From: Vibrio nereis NBRC 15637 | GTDB taxonomy: Bacteria > Pseudomonadota > Gammaproteobacteria > Enterobacterales > Vibrionaceae | DNA length: 64,000 nt | Direction of reading: 5' to 3' | Assembly: GCF_001591105.1 (NCBI RefSeq) | Contig: NZ_BCUD01000009.1 | Location: 1 to 64,000, forward strand | In this document: positions 37,122-44,773 of the stretch, one piece after another | Position numbering within the stretch: position 1 is the first letter of the stretch | Layout of the letters: every line of letters begins with the position of its first letter | The notes under the pieces: model-generated | Told to the model about the DNA's origin: nothing | Seen by the model: the letters and a program-made list of their open reading frames with translations, nothing else | Databases searched by the model: none | Made by a program: the position numbers and the translations under genes

Positions 37122-37736
37122 ATGTATTCGGTTAAGCTTGATGAAGCGTTGGTTTATCCAACGAAAGTTGTCTGTGTGGGTCGCAATTACTTGGAGCATA
37201 TCCAAGAACTTAATAATGCCATCCCGGAGCAAATGGTGGTGTTCAATAAACCATCGACTTCTATTTCATCAACGTTGCGTTCGGCGCACCAAGAGCCTTT
37301 GCATTATGAGGGTGAAATCTGTTTTCTAGTGAAAGACAGCCAATTGCACGGTGTCGGTTTGGGCCTAGATTTAACTAAGCGCGGCTTACAATCCAAGCTC
37401 AAGGAAAAAGGACTGCCTTGGGAAAGAGCGAAAGCGTTTGACGGTTCTGCAGTGTTTAGCCGTTTCATCCCATTGGCCGGGTTGGACATCCATCAGCTAG
37501 AAATCGAGCTGTTTATCAACTGCGTACGAGTGCAAAAAGGCGATGTGTCTCAGATGATGTATTCACCAAACGTGATTTTGCAGGAGCTTCAAAGCTATAC
37601 CACGCTGCAAGACGGTGATGTGATCATGACTGGCACACCACAAGGCGTCGGGGAAGTGCATCAAGGGGATGTCTTTTTGGCCCGTTTGAAGCAAAACGAG
37701 GAAACTCTGATAGAAATTGAGTGGGTGGCTGAATAA
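37122..37736 (+). CDS. Fumarylacetoacetate hydrolase (FAH) family protein
   Basis: The 204-residue protein contains the FAH core: VVCVGRNYLEHIQE, FNKPSTSI, the metal-binding HYEGEICFLV, and the C-terminal GDVIMTGTPQGVGEVHQGDV. Members hydrolyse or decarboxylate acylpyruvate-type compounds in the cytoplasm (for example YcgM-like acylpyruvases). GGAAG precedes ATG 37122; an ATG 11 codons upstream is rejected. No pathway neighbours are present, so the substrate is open. Confidence 0.9.
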   Translation: MYSVKLDEALVYPTKVVCVGRNYLEHIQELNNAIPEQMVVFNKPSTSISSTLRSAHQEPLHYEGEICFLVKDSQLHGVGLGLDLTKRGLQSKLKEKGLPWERAKAFDGSAVFSRFIPLAGLDIHQLEIELFINCVRVQKGDVSQMMYSPNVILQELQSYTTLQDGDVIMTGTPQGVGEVHQGDVFLARLKQNEETLIEIEWVAE

Positions 37737-37769
37737 CGAGCTTTACCTTGCCCCAAGGGAAACGTGTAA

Positions 37770-37803
37770 CCTCTGATTGAGTGATTCAATCAGAGGTTTT
37801 TTT
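37770..37803 (+). terminator. Terminator after the FAH-family gene
   Basis: CCTCTGATTGA and TCAATCAGAGG form a perfect stem followed by seven T. Confidence 0.9.
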
Positions 37804-37822
37804 ATGGGTTCAGAGGTGGTTT

Positions 37823-37936
37823 ATGGGTTGTTGTAACAAAGCACCAAATGGTGGTTCATCTCAACTAGGAGTGCTACTGAAATGGACCTTGTGTATCGCG
37901 ATTGTGGTGTTTTTGATTGCTGCCATTTTTGGCTAG
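37823..37936 (+). CDS. Small membrane protein, 37 residues
   Basis: A short frame encodes a protein beginning MGCCNKAPNGGSSQLG followed by one hydrophobic transmembrane helix (VLLKWTLCIAIVVFLIAAIF) and ending in Gly. AGAGGTGG lies directly before the ATG. The twin Cys and Gly/Ser-rich head before a membrane helix is a coherent design unlikely to arise by chance. It is preceded by a terminator, so it probably has a promoter within the preceding 20-80 bases or depends on read-through. The function is unknown. Confidence 0.6.
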   Translation: MGCCNKAPNGGSSQLGVLLKWTLCIAIVVFLIAAIFG

Positions 37937-37946
37937 GCAGGTTGTT

Positions 37947-38255
37947 TTAAAGCAGCTTAAGCACCAGAAAGATCGCCATGCTAATAAAGGTGGTGAGCAA
38001 GACATTTTTTGTTTTCCAAGCGGTGAACGCGGCGACAATTGCACCAATGAGGTAAGGGTTGTCAGGCGTTAGCCACAACTGTTTGTCTGGCATAAATACG
38101 ATCGGTGCCCAAATCGCGGTTAACACCGCAGGGCTGGAATAGCTCAGCAACCGTTGTGCTTGAGGGTTTAACTTTAACGGTAAGCGCGGTTCGAGAAAAA
38201 GATAACGGCTAACAAACACCAGCAAAGTCATGGCGAAGATAGACAATAAGATCAT
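37947..38255 (-). CDS. azlD: AzlD-like branched-chain amino acid exporter subunit
   Basis: The 102-residue protein has about four hydrophobic helices and the AzlD features: MTLLVFVSRYLFLEPR and a PAVLTAIWAPIVF segment. AzlD works with AzlC to export branched-chain amino acids or analogues. ATG 38255 overlaps the azlC stop (ATGA) with AGGAG upstream; longer starts inside azlC are rejected. Confidence 0.88.
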   Translation of the reverse strand: MILLSIFAMTLLVFVSRYLFLEPRLPLKLNPQAQRLLSYSSPAVLTAIWAPIVFMPDKQLWLTPDNPYLIGAIVAAFTAWKTKNVLLTTFISMAIFLVLKLL

Positions 38256-38971
38256 GAGTTTGCTCCTTTGAGTGATTCGGTGATATAGCCTGCGAACATG
38301 CCGCCAACACTGGCGATCATCAATCCTGATTCTATCCCTAAGTAGCTGCACACAACGGCTAGTATCAGAGAAACGACAACGGCCGCGAGTACGGGATAGC
38401 TTTTTACATTTGGGATCACAATGGCAATAAAGGTGGCAGCGACTGCGAATTCAAGCCCAAGCTCATTCATTGATGGAATGTAGCTACCCGCGAAGATCCC
38501 AATCAGCGTCACTAGGTTCCAGAAAAGGTAAAAGCTTAGCCCCGCCCCTAGTGCGTACCAGCGGTTAAACTGCTTGTCGGATTGTTGCCCACAAATAGCG
38601 AACAACTCATCGGTCAGTAAATAGCCTAACGCTAAGCGCCATCGTAAAGGTAAAGGGCTGATTTTACTACGCATCGATACGCTATAAAGAAAGTGTCGTG
38701 ACGTAATAAAAAAGGTCGCCAATAGCATGGTGGTTAAGCTTGCGCCAGCTTTGATCATACCTGTGGCAACCAATTGTGCCGAGCCTGCAAATAATATCGC
38801 CGACAGTGCCTGGCTTTCGATAATCGTAAGGCCAGATTCAACGGCATAGGAGCCTGCGAGCAATCCCCAAGGAATCACGGCAATGCTCAGAGGCAGCATG
38901 GCGATAGCGCCTTGCAGGAAAAGTTTGCTGCGCGAGGGGGCAGTGGTGGAACTCAAACTGATGGTACTCAT
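38252..38971 (-). CDS. azlC: AzlC-like branched-chain amino acid exporter subunit
   Basis: The 239-residue membrane protein carries the AzlC signature: AVIPWGLLAGSYAVESGLT, SALIFAGSAQ-type text (SAILFAGSAQLVATGMIKAG) and the SRHFLYSVSM motif. With AzlD it forms a membrane export complex (YgaZH-like). It lies downstream of an AraC-family gene on the same strand, 91 bases away, which is the probable regulator. Confidence 0.92.
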   Translation of the reverse strand: MSTISLSSTTAPSRSKLFLQGAIAMLPLSIAVIPWGLLAGSYAVESGLTIIESQALSAILFAGSAQLVATGMIKAGASLTTMLLATFFITSRHFLYSVSMRSKISPLPLRWRLALGYLLTDELFAICGQQSDKQFNRWYALGAGLSFYLFWNLVTLIGIFAGSYIPSMNELGLEFAVAATFIAIVIPNVKSYPVLAAVVVSLILAVVCSYLGIESGLMIASVGGMFAGYITESLKGANS

Positions 38972-39062
38972 GGGTATCTCTTAGTGAAAAAACTCATCTC
39001 TATTCAGACATGATCGCGGTGTTAGCGCTTGTACAATATTGCTGTAAACAGGCCCTAGTGAT

Positions 39063-39884
39063 TTATTGCTGGTACTGCTTGGGTGTTACACCCATGGCAC
39101 GTTTAAAGTGGCGATGAAAGTGGCTTTGGTCGTGAAAGCCAGTTTCTTGGGCAACATCCGAAATGCCCATGCCTTGTCTTAGTAACTGTTTTGCCAGCCT
39201 TAAACGCGATTGAATTTGATAGGCATGAGGAGGAAAGCCAAACTCCTTCTGAAAGCTGCGCACAAGATAATAAGGGCTAAGACCTGCAAGCTTGGCTAAA
39301 TCATCTAAGCTGATGTCGGCTTGTGGGAAGTCATCCAAAAACTCTTTGACTAACTTAAGCTGCCTTTGTGTTCGGGTTTGCGGTTCCCAATCGGCGCGGC
39401 TTTTACTGTGTCTGCTCAGCAGTTTGACCAAGGTTCCGTACACCAGCGTTTCACGCAGCAATCGGTTGTCAGATTTCGACAGTGTGTTGAACACCATTCT
39501 AAGTTGCTGAGCAAGTTCTGGATCGTAGACGACGGGCTCCGGGAAATACGGTGTGCTGTCTTTGGGCAGTAGTCCGTCTGTCAGTTTAGAAAATTGTTCT
39601 GGGAGCGGGTACATGGCTTTGTATTCCCAACCGCCTTCAGTGGCCGTTTGGCCATTGTGTACTTCATCTGCGTTGACAAGAATAATGCTGTCTTGCGGTG
39701 CAATGTGATTGCCACCCGTGCGATAGAAGCGTTGTGCGCCTTTTTCGATCACGCCGATGGTGTAGCCTTCGTGACTGTGGCGAGAAAAGTTTTGGTTGGT
39801 GTACTTGGCGTCAAGCAGCTCTAACCCACCGAGCTCATTCGCTAGCTGAAAATTCGCTGACTCTTTCTCCATGTGATGACTCAT
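39063..39884 (-). CDS. AraC-family regulator
   Basis: The 273-residue protein has an N-terminal cupin-like sensor (RHSHEGYTIGVIEKGAQRF, with metal/ligand His residues) and two C-terminal helix-turn-helix motifs (SLDDLAKLAGLSPYYLVRSF and GISDVAQETGFHDQSHFHRH) ending in GVTPKQYQQ. It probably controls the azlCD genes downstream and/or the divergent LysE exporter, so both flanking units concern amino-acid efflux. GGAAG precedes the ATG. Confidence 0.93.
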   Translation of the reverse strand: MSHHMEKESANFQLANELGGLELLDAKYTNQNFSRHSHEGYTIGVIEKGAQRFYRTGGNHIAPQDSIILVNADEVHNGQTATEGGWEYKAMYPLPEQFSKLTDGLLPKDSTPYFPEPVVYDPELAQQLRMVFNTLSKSDNRLLRETLVYGTLVKLLSRHSKSRADWEPQTRTQRQLKLVKEFLDDFPQADISLDDLAKLAGLSPYYLVRSFQKEFGFPPHAYQIQSRLRLAKQLLRQGMGISDVAQETGFHDQSHFHRHFKRAMGVTPKQYQQ

Positions 39885-40093
39885 CTTACTTCCCTCTGAT
39901 ACACCTTGCAGCAGTCTAGCTTAATAGGGGCTAAGGTTTTTGTACAAAATTGCGCTTTTTATTTCACTCAGGTTGATGGTTTTCGGCTGTACTTTATTCT
40001 ATCAGTGCAAATTTTATCTATATATTGACTATGGAATAGATTTCTAGGTTGGTATAAAATTCCGCGCTTTCCTGTTCCGGTAAAATAAAAGTT

Positions 40094-40726
40094 ATGATTG
40101 ATATTTCTGTGCTTCCCGTTTATTTAACGGCTGTAGTTGCACTGTTGCTGTTGCCTGGCCCAGATATGTTACTGATCGCCAGCTCAAGCATGAGCTACGG
40201 GCGTAAAGTGGGTATCTTCGCCAGCTTAGGTAACGCGACATCAGGCGTTATTTTAACGCTGCTTGCTGCTCTGGGCGTGTCGGCATTAATTGCCATGAGC
40301 CCAATGGCGTTGAAAGCGTTGCACCTTTTGGGTGGGGCATATTTACTAAAAATGGGCTGGGATTGCCTGAGAGCCAGCGCCTCAGAAGCGCCTGAGCTAG
40401 ACGGCAGCAGTAAAATGGCTACTACTTTTTACCAGCGCGCTTTAGTGAGCAATCTGCTCAATCCAAAAGCGTTGGTGTTTTTTGTCATGTTCTTACCGCA
40501 GTTTGTGTCTAGCAATATTACCGCTTCATCGGGCGAGCAAATGCTTGCGCTTGGATTGCTGCTTAACGTACTGGGGTTAGCATTTAACTTGCTGCTGGTG
40601 GCTCTGGTTGGCACATTGGGTAAACCTCTGCTTGAGAACGCCAAGTTTAGAACCTATCAGCACAAGTTTATGGGTGGCATCTTTATCGTGCTAGCTCTGT
40701 GGATGTTAAGTTCATTTGCTAGCTAA
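40094..40726 (+). CDS. LysE/RhtB-family amino acid exporter
   Basis: The 210-residue inner-membrane protein has about six hydrophobic helices and the family start LLLPGPDMLLIASSSMSYGRKVG, plus NLLNPKALVFFVMFLPQFV. It exports amino acids or homoserine-lactone-like compounds; the substrate is not evident. It is divergent from the AraC-family gene with 209 bases between them. Confidence 0.93.
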   Translation: MIDISVLPVYLTAVVALLLLPGPDMLLIASSSMSYGRKVGIFASLGNATSGVILTLLAALGVSALIAMSPMALKALHLLGGAYLLKMGWDCLRASASEAPELDGSSKMATTFYQRALVSNLLNPKALVFFVMFLPQFVSSNITASSGEQMLALGLLLNVLGLAFNLLLVALVGTLGKPLLENAKFRTYQHKFMGGIFIVLALWMLSSFAS

Positions 40727-40747
40727 GCCACTTTTTGGCACAGTTTC

Positions 40748-40775
40748 AAAGGTCAGCAATCGCTGACCTTTTTCA
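40748..40775 (+). terminator. Terminator after the LysE-family gene
   Basis: AAAGGTCAGC-AATC-GCTGACCTTTTT is a compact stem with a T tract. It sits directly before the next gene, which therefore likely has its own transcript or relies on read-through. Confidence 0.8.
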
Positions 40776-40793
40776 TTACAGGGAAGTCATTTT

Positions 40794-41213
40794 ATGCATG
40801 TACAGTTCATATGGAATCCGCCTAAAAATATCAAAGATCTGATCTATAACGGGTTAAAAGCGTTTAATTTAAAGCACCTTCCAGACCAGCCTGTTCATTC
40901 GGTGGCATGCGTTGCGGAAGACCCTGGTGATAACTTCTTAGGAGGGCTCACGGGACAAATATTTACCAATACGCTGTTTGTTGAGTTTTTATGGTTGGAT
41001 GAAAACCACCGTTCTGCTGGCATTGGTTCGACCTTGATGGCGGAAGTAGAACGACAAGCTAAGCAATGCGGTGTGACGGACATCTATCTGGACACTTACT
41101 CATTTCAGGCGCCTGATTTTTACGCCAAGCTTGGTTTTAAAGAGGTTGGGCGCTATACCAGCTTTCCAACAGAGGGCGTTGATAAGATCTTCTTACAAAA
41201 GAAAATTGCCTAA
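40794..41213 (+). CDS. GNAT-family N-acetyltransferase
   Basis: The 139-residue protein shows the acetyl-CoA-binding motif A with ENHRSAGIGSTLMAEVERQAK (Q/RxxGxG/A form: HRSAGIGS) and motif B with YLDTYSFQAPDFYAKLGFKE. It is cytoplasmic. The substrate is unknown. GGGAAG precedes the ATG. Confidence 0.9.
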   Translation: MHVQFIWNPPKNIKDLIYNGLKAFNLKHLPDQPVHSVACVAEDPGDNFLGGLTGQIFTNTLFVEFLWLDENHRSAGIGSTLMAEVERQAKQCGVTDIYLDTYSFQAPDFYAKLGFKEVGRYTSFPTEGVDKIFLQKKIA

Positions 41214-41338
41214 CTTGAACAGTTCTTTAACTTAGTGCGGTCCATTGGGGGGATATCTTAAATCTCACGCCGTGTTAGGCTGAGTTCTTCGTCGCTAGCC
41301 GCTACGTTGTGTTGCACTGGCGTAAAGTTGGGAAATAT

Positions 41339-43444
41339 ATGAACCGCATAAATACTATAAGACTGTTTAATCAGTTAGTTGGCTTTATTACGCTTGCTCT
41401 ACTTATCTGCTCTTCTTACGTACGGGCAGAAACCAATACAGGGTGGATGTCTAACCCGGAACATCCACCAGTGACCACCAGATTTGTACTGACAGGCCAA
41501 GTTAATCCAGATAAAAAGACGGTCGAAGGGTTTCTTGAAGTCAAATTGGACAAAGGCTGGAAAACCTACTGGCGAAGTCCGGGGGAAGGTGGTGTTGCCC
41601 CTAAGATAGACTGGAAAGAGTCACATAACTTAAGCCGAGCTGAATGGCACTGGCCTTATCCGCAGCAATATGAATTGTTGGGTATCAATACTCTCGGCTA
41701 CAAAGGGGATGTGGTTATCCCGATCACGTTACACATTTCGGACTGGAGTCGCCCAGTCGCGCTAAATGCAACACTCACCTTGTCATCTTGTGATACGGTT
41801 TGTGTACTGACCGATTACACTTTCACTTTAACTTTCAATGCCAACCAATTGCAGCTATCGGAATCGGCGGCTTTTCAATATGCTCAGGCGATCAGCCTTG
41901 TGCCAAGAAGCACATCACAAATTACCGACTCAGAAGCACGTTGGGATCCACAAACGAATCAGTTACAAGTGTCGCTGACGCGCTCGTTAGGTTGGCATAA
42001 CCCAGAGTTGATAGTTGACTCGTCTCATCACAAGGCAAAAGAATACAGCTTTAAACCTTTGTCTATCCGTACGACAGACAATCAAGCCACCGCTATTTTT
42101 GCCGTCTCTAGCTGGATGCGCGACATCGACTTGGATCAGGTTCCGCTTTTTGTGTCGGTGAAAGATGAAGGCGTGTTAGCAGAAGCGAATATGGTCGCGG
42201 GACTAGGCACAGTCGCGGGACATCAATCTTCATTGCTGATCATGTTGTTGTTTGCTTTTGTCGGTGGCTTGATTCTTAATGTGATGCCGTGTGTCTTGCC
42301 CGTATTGGGGATGAAGCTGAGTAGTGTGATTGCTACGCAAGGTTTGCAAAAATCGCAAATACGTCGGCAGTTTGTCGCTTGCTCTTTCGGTATTCTCTGC
42401 TCATTTTGGCTGTTAGCGATATTCTTATGGGGCCTAAAATTGACGGGTAATGCCGTCGGTTGGGGAATTCAATTCCAAAGTCCTTGGTTTCTTGGATTGA
42501 TGGCGCTGGTTACAGGACTGTTTGGTGCCAATATGCTCGGGCTGTTTAATATTATGCTCCCTTCAAAACTTAGCACCTGGGCATCGACTAAGGGGGATGA
42601 CTCTGCCATTGGTCACTTTACTCAGGGCGTGTTTGCCACCTTACTGGCGACGCCTTGTTCTGCGCCCTTTTTAGGCACAGCGGTTGCTTTTGCTTTGGGT
42701 GCAAACAGTATTGAGCTATTTGCTATTTTTACTGCTCTAGGGCTGGGTATGGCGTTGCCTTGGCTCCTGGTTGCAGCCTTTCCTCGACTTGCATCTTTAC
42801 TGCCCAAACCAGGGAAGTGGATGAATAAAGTGAAGTACACGTTTGGCGCAATGATGCTAGCAACCTGCTTGTGGCTGCTGTACTTAACGAGTAATCACAT
42901 ACCGATCTTTTGGGTTATCGTTGCGGCACTGTTTTTAGTGGTTGCGCTGCTGAGAGCAGTAAAACGGGTTCATGGTGACAAAGCGTTTGTCACGGCTGGG
43001 GGGCTTTTGCTTATTGGCTTAAGCAGTTCTTTGGTGTTAGGAAGCATCACCACTGAGCAATGGGTAAAACCACTACCGGATGATCTGGTATGGCGTTCTT
43101 TGGATCAAAACGATATTTCTCGCGCAGTGAGCCAGGGCAAGACGGTATTTGTCAATGTGACAGCCGATTGGTGTGTGACCTGTAAAGCCAATAAGGTCGG
43201 GGTTCTGTTGCAAGATCCCGTCTATTCAACACTAAAGCAAGATAGCATTATTCCAATGCAAGGTGACTGGACTCACCCTGACAGTGCGGTGAGTCGTTAC
43301 CTCAGAGAAAATGGCCGTTTTGGTGTGCCTTTCAACATCGTCTACGGGCCAGCTAAACCACAGGGCATTCCACTGCCTGTAATTTTGACAGAAGAAAGTG
43401 TCATGCAAGCCATACATACCGCGCAGGGGAGTGATCACCAATGA
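41339..43444 (+). CDS. DsbD-family transmembrane thiol reductase, ScsB-like
   Basis: The 701-residue protein has a signal peptide (cut near VRAET) and a large periplasmic N-terminal domain with a CDTVC motif (about residue 160). A membrane core of about eight helices follows, with the paired redox cysteines in MPCVLPVLGMKLSS and TPCSAPFLGTAVA. A C-terminal thioredoxin-like domain has WCVTCK. Electrons from cytoplasmic thioredoxin pass through the membrane to periplasmic partners. The long N-terminal domain and the partner gene make it ScsB-like (copper/oxidative stress) rather than classical DsbD. The start ATG 41339 has only a weak GGGAAA; the preceding TTG start is rejected. Confidence 0.85.
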   Translation: MNRINTIRLFNQLVGFITLALLICSSYVRAETNTGWMSNPEHPPVTTRFVLTGQVNPDKKTVEGFLEVKLDKGWKTYWRSPGEGGVAPKIDWKESHNLSRAEWHWPYPQQYELLGINTLGYKGDVVIPITLHISDWSRPVALNATLTLSSCDTVCVLTDYTFTLTFNANQLQLSESAAFQYAQAISLVPRSTSQITDSEARWDPQTNQLQVSLTRSLGWHNPELIVDSSHHKAKEYSFKPLSIRTTDNQATAIFAVSSWMRDIDLDQVPLFVSVKDEGVLAEANMVAGLGTVAGHQSSLLIMLLFAFVGGLILNVMPCVLPVLGMKLSSVIATQGLQKSQIRRQFVACSFGILCSFWLLAIFLWGLKLTGNAVGWGIQFQSPWFLGLMALVTGLFGANMLGLFNIMLPSKLSTWASTKGDDSAIGHFTQGVFATLLATPCSAPFLGTAVAFALGANSIELFAIFTALGLGMALPWLLVAAFPRLASLLPKPGKWMNKVKYTFGAMMLATCLWLLYLTSNHIPIFWVIVAALFLVVALLRAVKRVHGDKAFVTAGGLLLIGLSSSLVLGSITTEQWVKPLPDDLVWRSLDQNDISRAVSQGKTVFVNVTADWCVTCKANKVGVLLQDPVYSTLKQDSIIPMQGDWTHPDSAVSRYLRENGRFGVPFNIVYGPAKPQGIPLPVILTEESVMQAIHTAQGSDHQ

Positions 43445-43959
43445 CAAAAAAAGAGAGTACAAAAAAAGGGCTGGGCTATTGGTTACGCCAAGCGGTACAG
43501 ATGATGGTGATATTGACTGTTGTCTCTGTCGCGGTGGATTGGTACCGCACCCAAGACATTGCTACCGATACCGCGCCGAGTTTAGTCGCCAACACCGTGG
43601 CGGGTTTGCCAGTTGATTTGATAGAGCAAAGCCACAAAGAGCCTGTGATCGTCTATTTCTGGGCAACATGGTGTCCGGCGTGTAAGTTTGTTAGCCCGAG
43701 TGTCAGTTGGCTCGCTGATCATTACTCAGTTGTGGCGGTTTCGTCGGCTTCAGGAGAGGAGCAACGTGTTGCGCAGTTTCTGCAAAGTAAAGACTATCAG
43801 TTTGAAAACGTTAACGATCCAAATAATATATTTATGCGAAAGTGGGGAGTTCAAGTAACCCCTACAATATTTATTGTAAACCAAGGAAAAATAGAGAGTA
43901 TTACGACGGGAGTGACGACCCCGATAGGTATTATTGCCAGGGTTTGGTTTTCTAAATAA
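43441..43959 (+). CDS. Thioredoxin-like membrane-anchored protein, ScsD-like
   Basis: The 172-residue protein has an N-terminal anchor (about residues 12-30) and a periplasmic thioredoxin fold with the active site ATWCPACK and the cis-Pro region QVTPTIFIV. Its start overlaps the ScsB-like stop (ATGA). It is a likely electron acceptor of that protein. Confidence 0.87.
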   Translation: MTKKESTKKGLGYWLRQAVQMMVILTVVSVAVDWYRTQDIATDTAPSLVANTVAGLPVDLIEQSHKEPVIVYFWATWCPACKFVSPSVSWLADHYSVVAVSSASGEEQRVAQFLQSKDYQFENVNDPNNIFMRKWGVQVTPTIFIVNQGKIESITTGVTTPIGIIARVWFSK

Positions 43960-43970
43960 ATAATAAAAAC

Positions 43971-44008
43971 AATCGGCTTTTACTATTTAGAGTAAAAGCC
44001 GATTTATA
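43971..44008. terminator. Bidirectional terminator between ScsD-like and unknown secreted protein genes
   Basis: AATCGGCTTTTACT and AGTAAAAGCCGATT are perfect 14-base complements around a six-base loop. It serves both converging genes, with a modest T tract on either side. Confidence 0.75.
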
Positions 44009-44021
44009 TTAGTCATAGGCA

Positions 44022-44555
44022 TTATTTCCGTGCTCCAACGGGAATCATAATATGTGCATACGGTGTGCCTTTCCACATAACGTATGGTCCACCATAGTAC
44101 GGATCGGTCGGCAAAGAGTCTAAAAGCGCTTGGTCCGGTGTGATAATCATTAAGTGTGGGCCTTCCACAATCCATTGATTATCGTCGGTGGCGGCTTCTG
44201 CGTATGGATCGGTATTACTTGCTCCTCCATCGCCCGCCAGCATGTATGAAATACCCATAGCTTCAGCGGTAAAAGGCTTCTTGTTCATCCATGCATCAGC
44301 CCATGCCATCCAAGGACCGTCCATACACATAGGGGCAGTGCCTTGTAATTGTGGTGGGGTCGGGAAGCAAGTGTATTGGCTACTACCTTCTTGCAAAACG
44401 TTATTTTCCCAGTCCATTACGGTGACTTGATCACGTAAAGTTGGCGGAGCCGCATTCAGTGCATCTTCTAGTAAAGCTTCTGTATGATGAGCGGCAAATG
44501 TACTAAATATGCTGCCGAGAGAAATAACAGCAACCATATAAGTTAATCTTTTCAT
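44022..44555 (-). CDS. Secreted protein of unknown function
   Basis: The 177-residue protein has a signal peptide (about residues 1-21, ending TFAAH). The mature part has two Cys (YTCFPTPPQ and PMCMDGPW) likely forming a disulfide, and conserved-looking Trp/Gly/Pro blocks: TVMDWENNVLQEG, CMDGPWMAWADAWMNKKP, GISYMLAGDGGASNTDPYA, QWIVEGPHLMI and YGGPYVMWKGTPYAHIMIPV. I do not recognise a named family. GAGG precedes the ATG. It converges with the ScsB/ScsD-like pair, so a redox-linked or metal-linked periplasmic role is possible but unsupported. Confidence 0.7.
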   Translation of the reverse strand: MKRLTYMVAVISLGSIFSTFAAHHTEALLEDALNAAPPTLRDQVTVMDWENNVLQEGSSQYTCFPTPPQLQGTAPMCMDGPWMAWADAWMNKKPFTAEAMGISYMLAGDGGASNTDPYAEAATDDNQWIVEGPHLMIITPDQALLDSLPTDPYYGGPYVMWKGTPYAHIMIPVGARK

Positions 44556-44727
44556 AAATAGAGCCTCAAGTTTATCAAACTAATGAGTTTTGGCGCTCTA
44601 ATTATAGTTCAATACAAACTCATTATTATTAATATAAATATTAATAATAATTTTAATGATGTTTATTTTATTATTAAACTTATTTCTCAGTGTTGTTTTG
44701 TTATGAATTTTGGACAAAATAATCACA

Positions 44728-44763
44728 AAAATAAAGCCTACAACATGGTAGGCTTTATTTTAA
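44728..44763 (-). terminator. Terminator downstream of the phosphosugar mutase gene
   Basis: AAAATAAAGCCTAC and GTAGGCTTTATTTT form a perfect 14-base stem with a six-base loop; T tracts occur on both strands. Confidence 0.8.
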
Positions 44764-44773
44764 AATCGATAGC

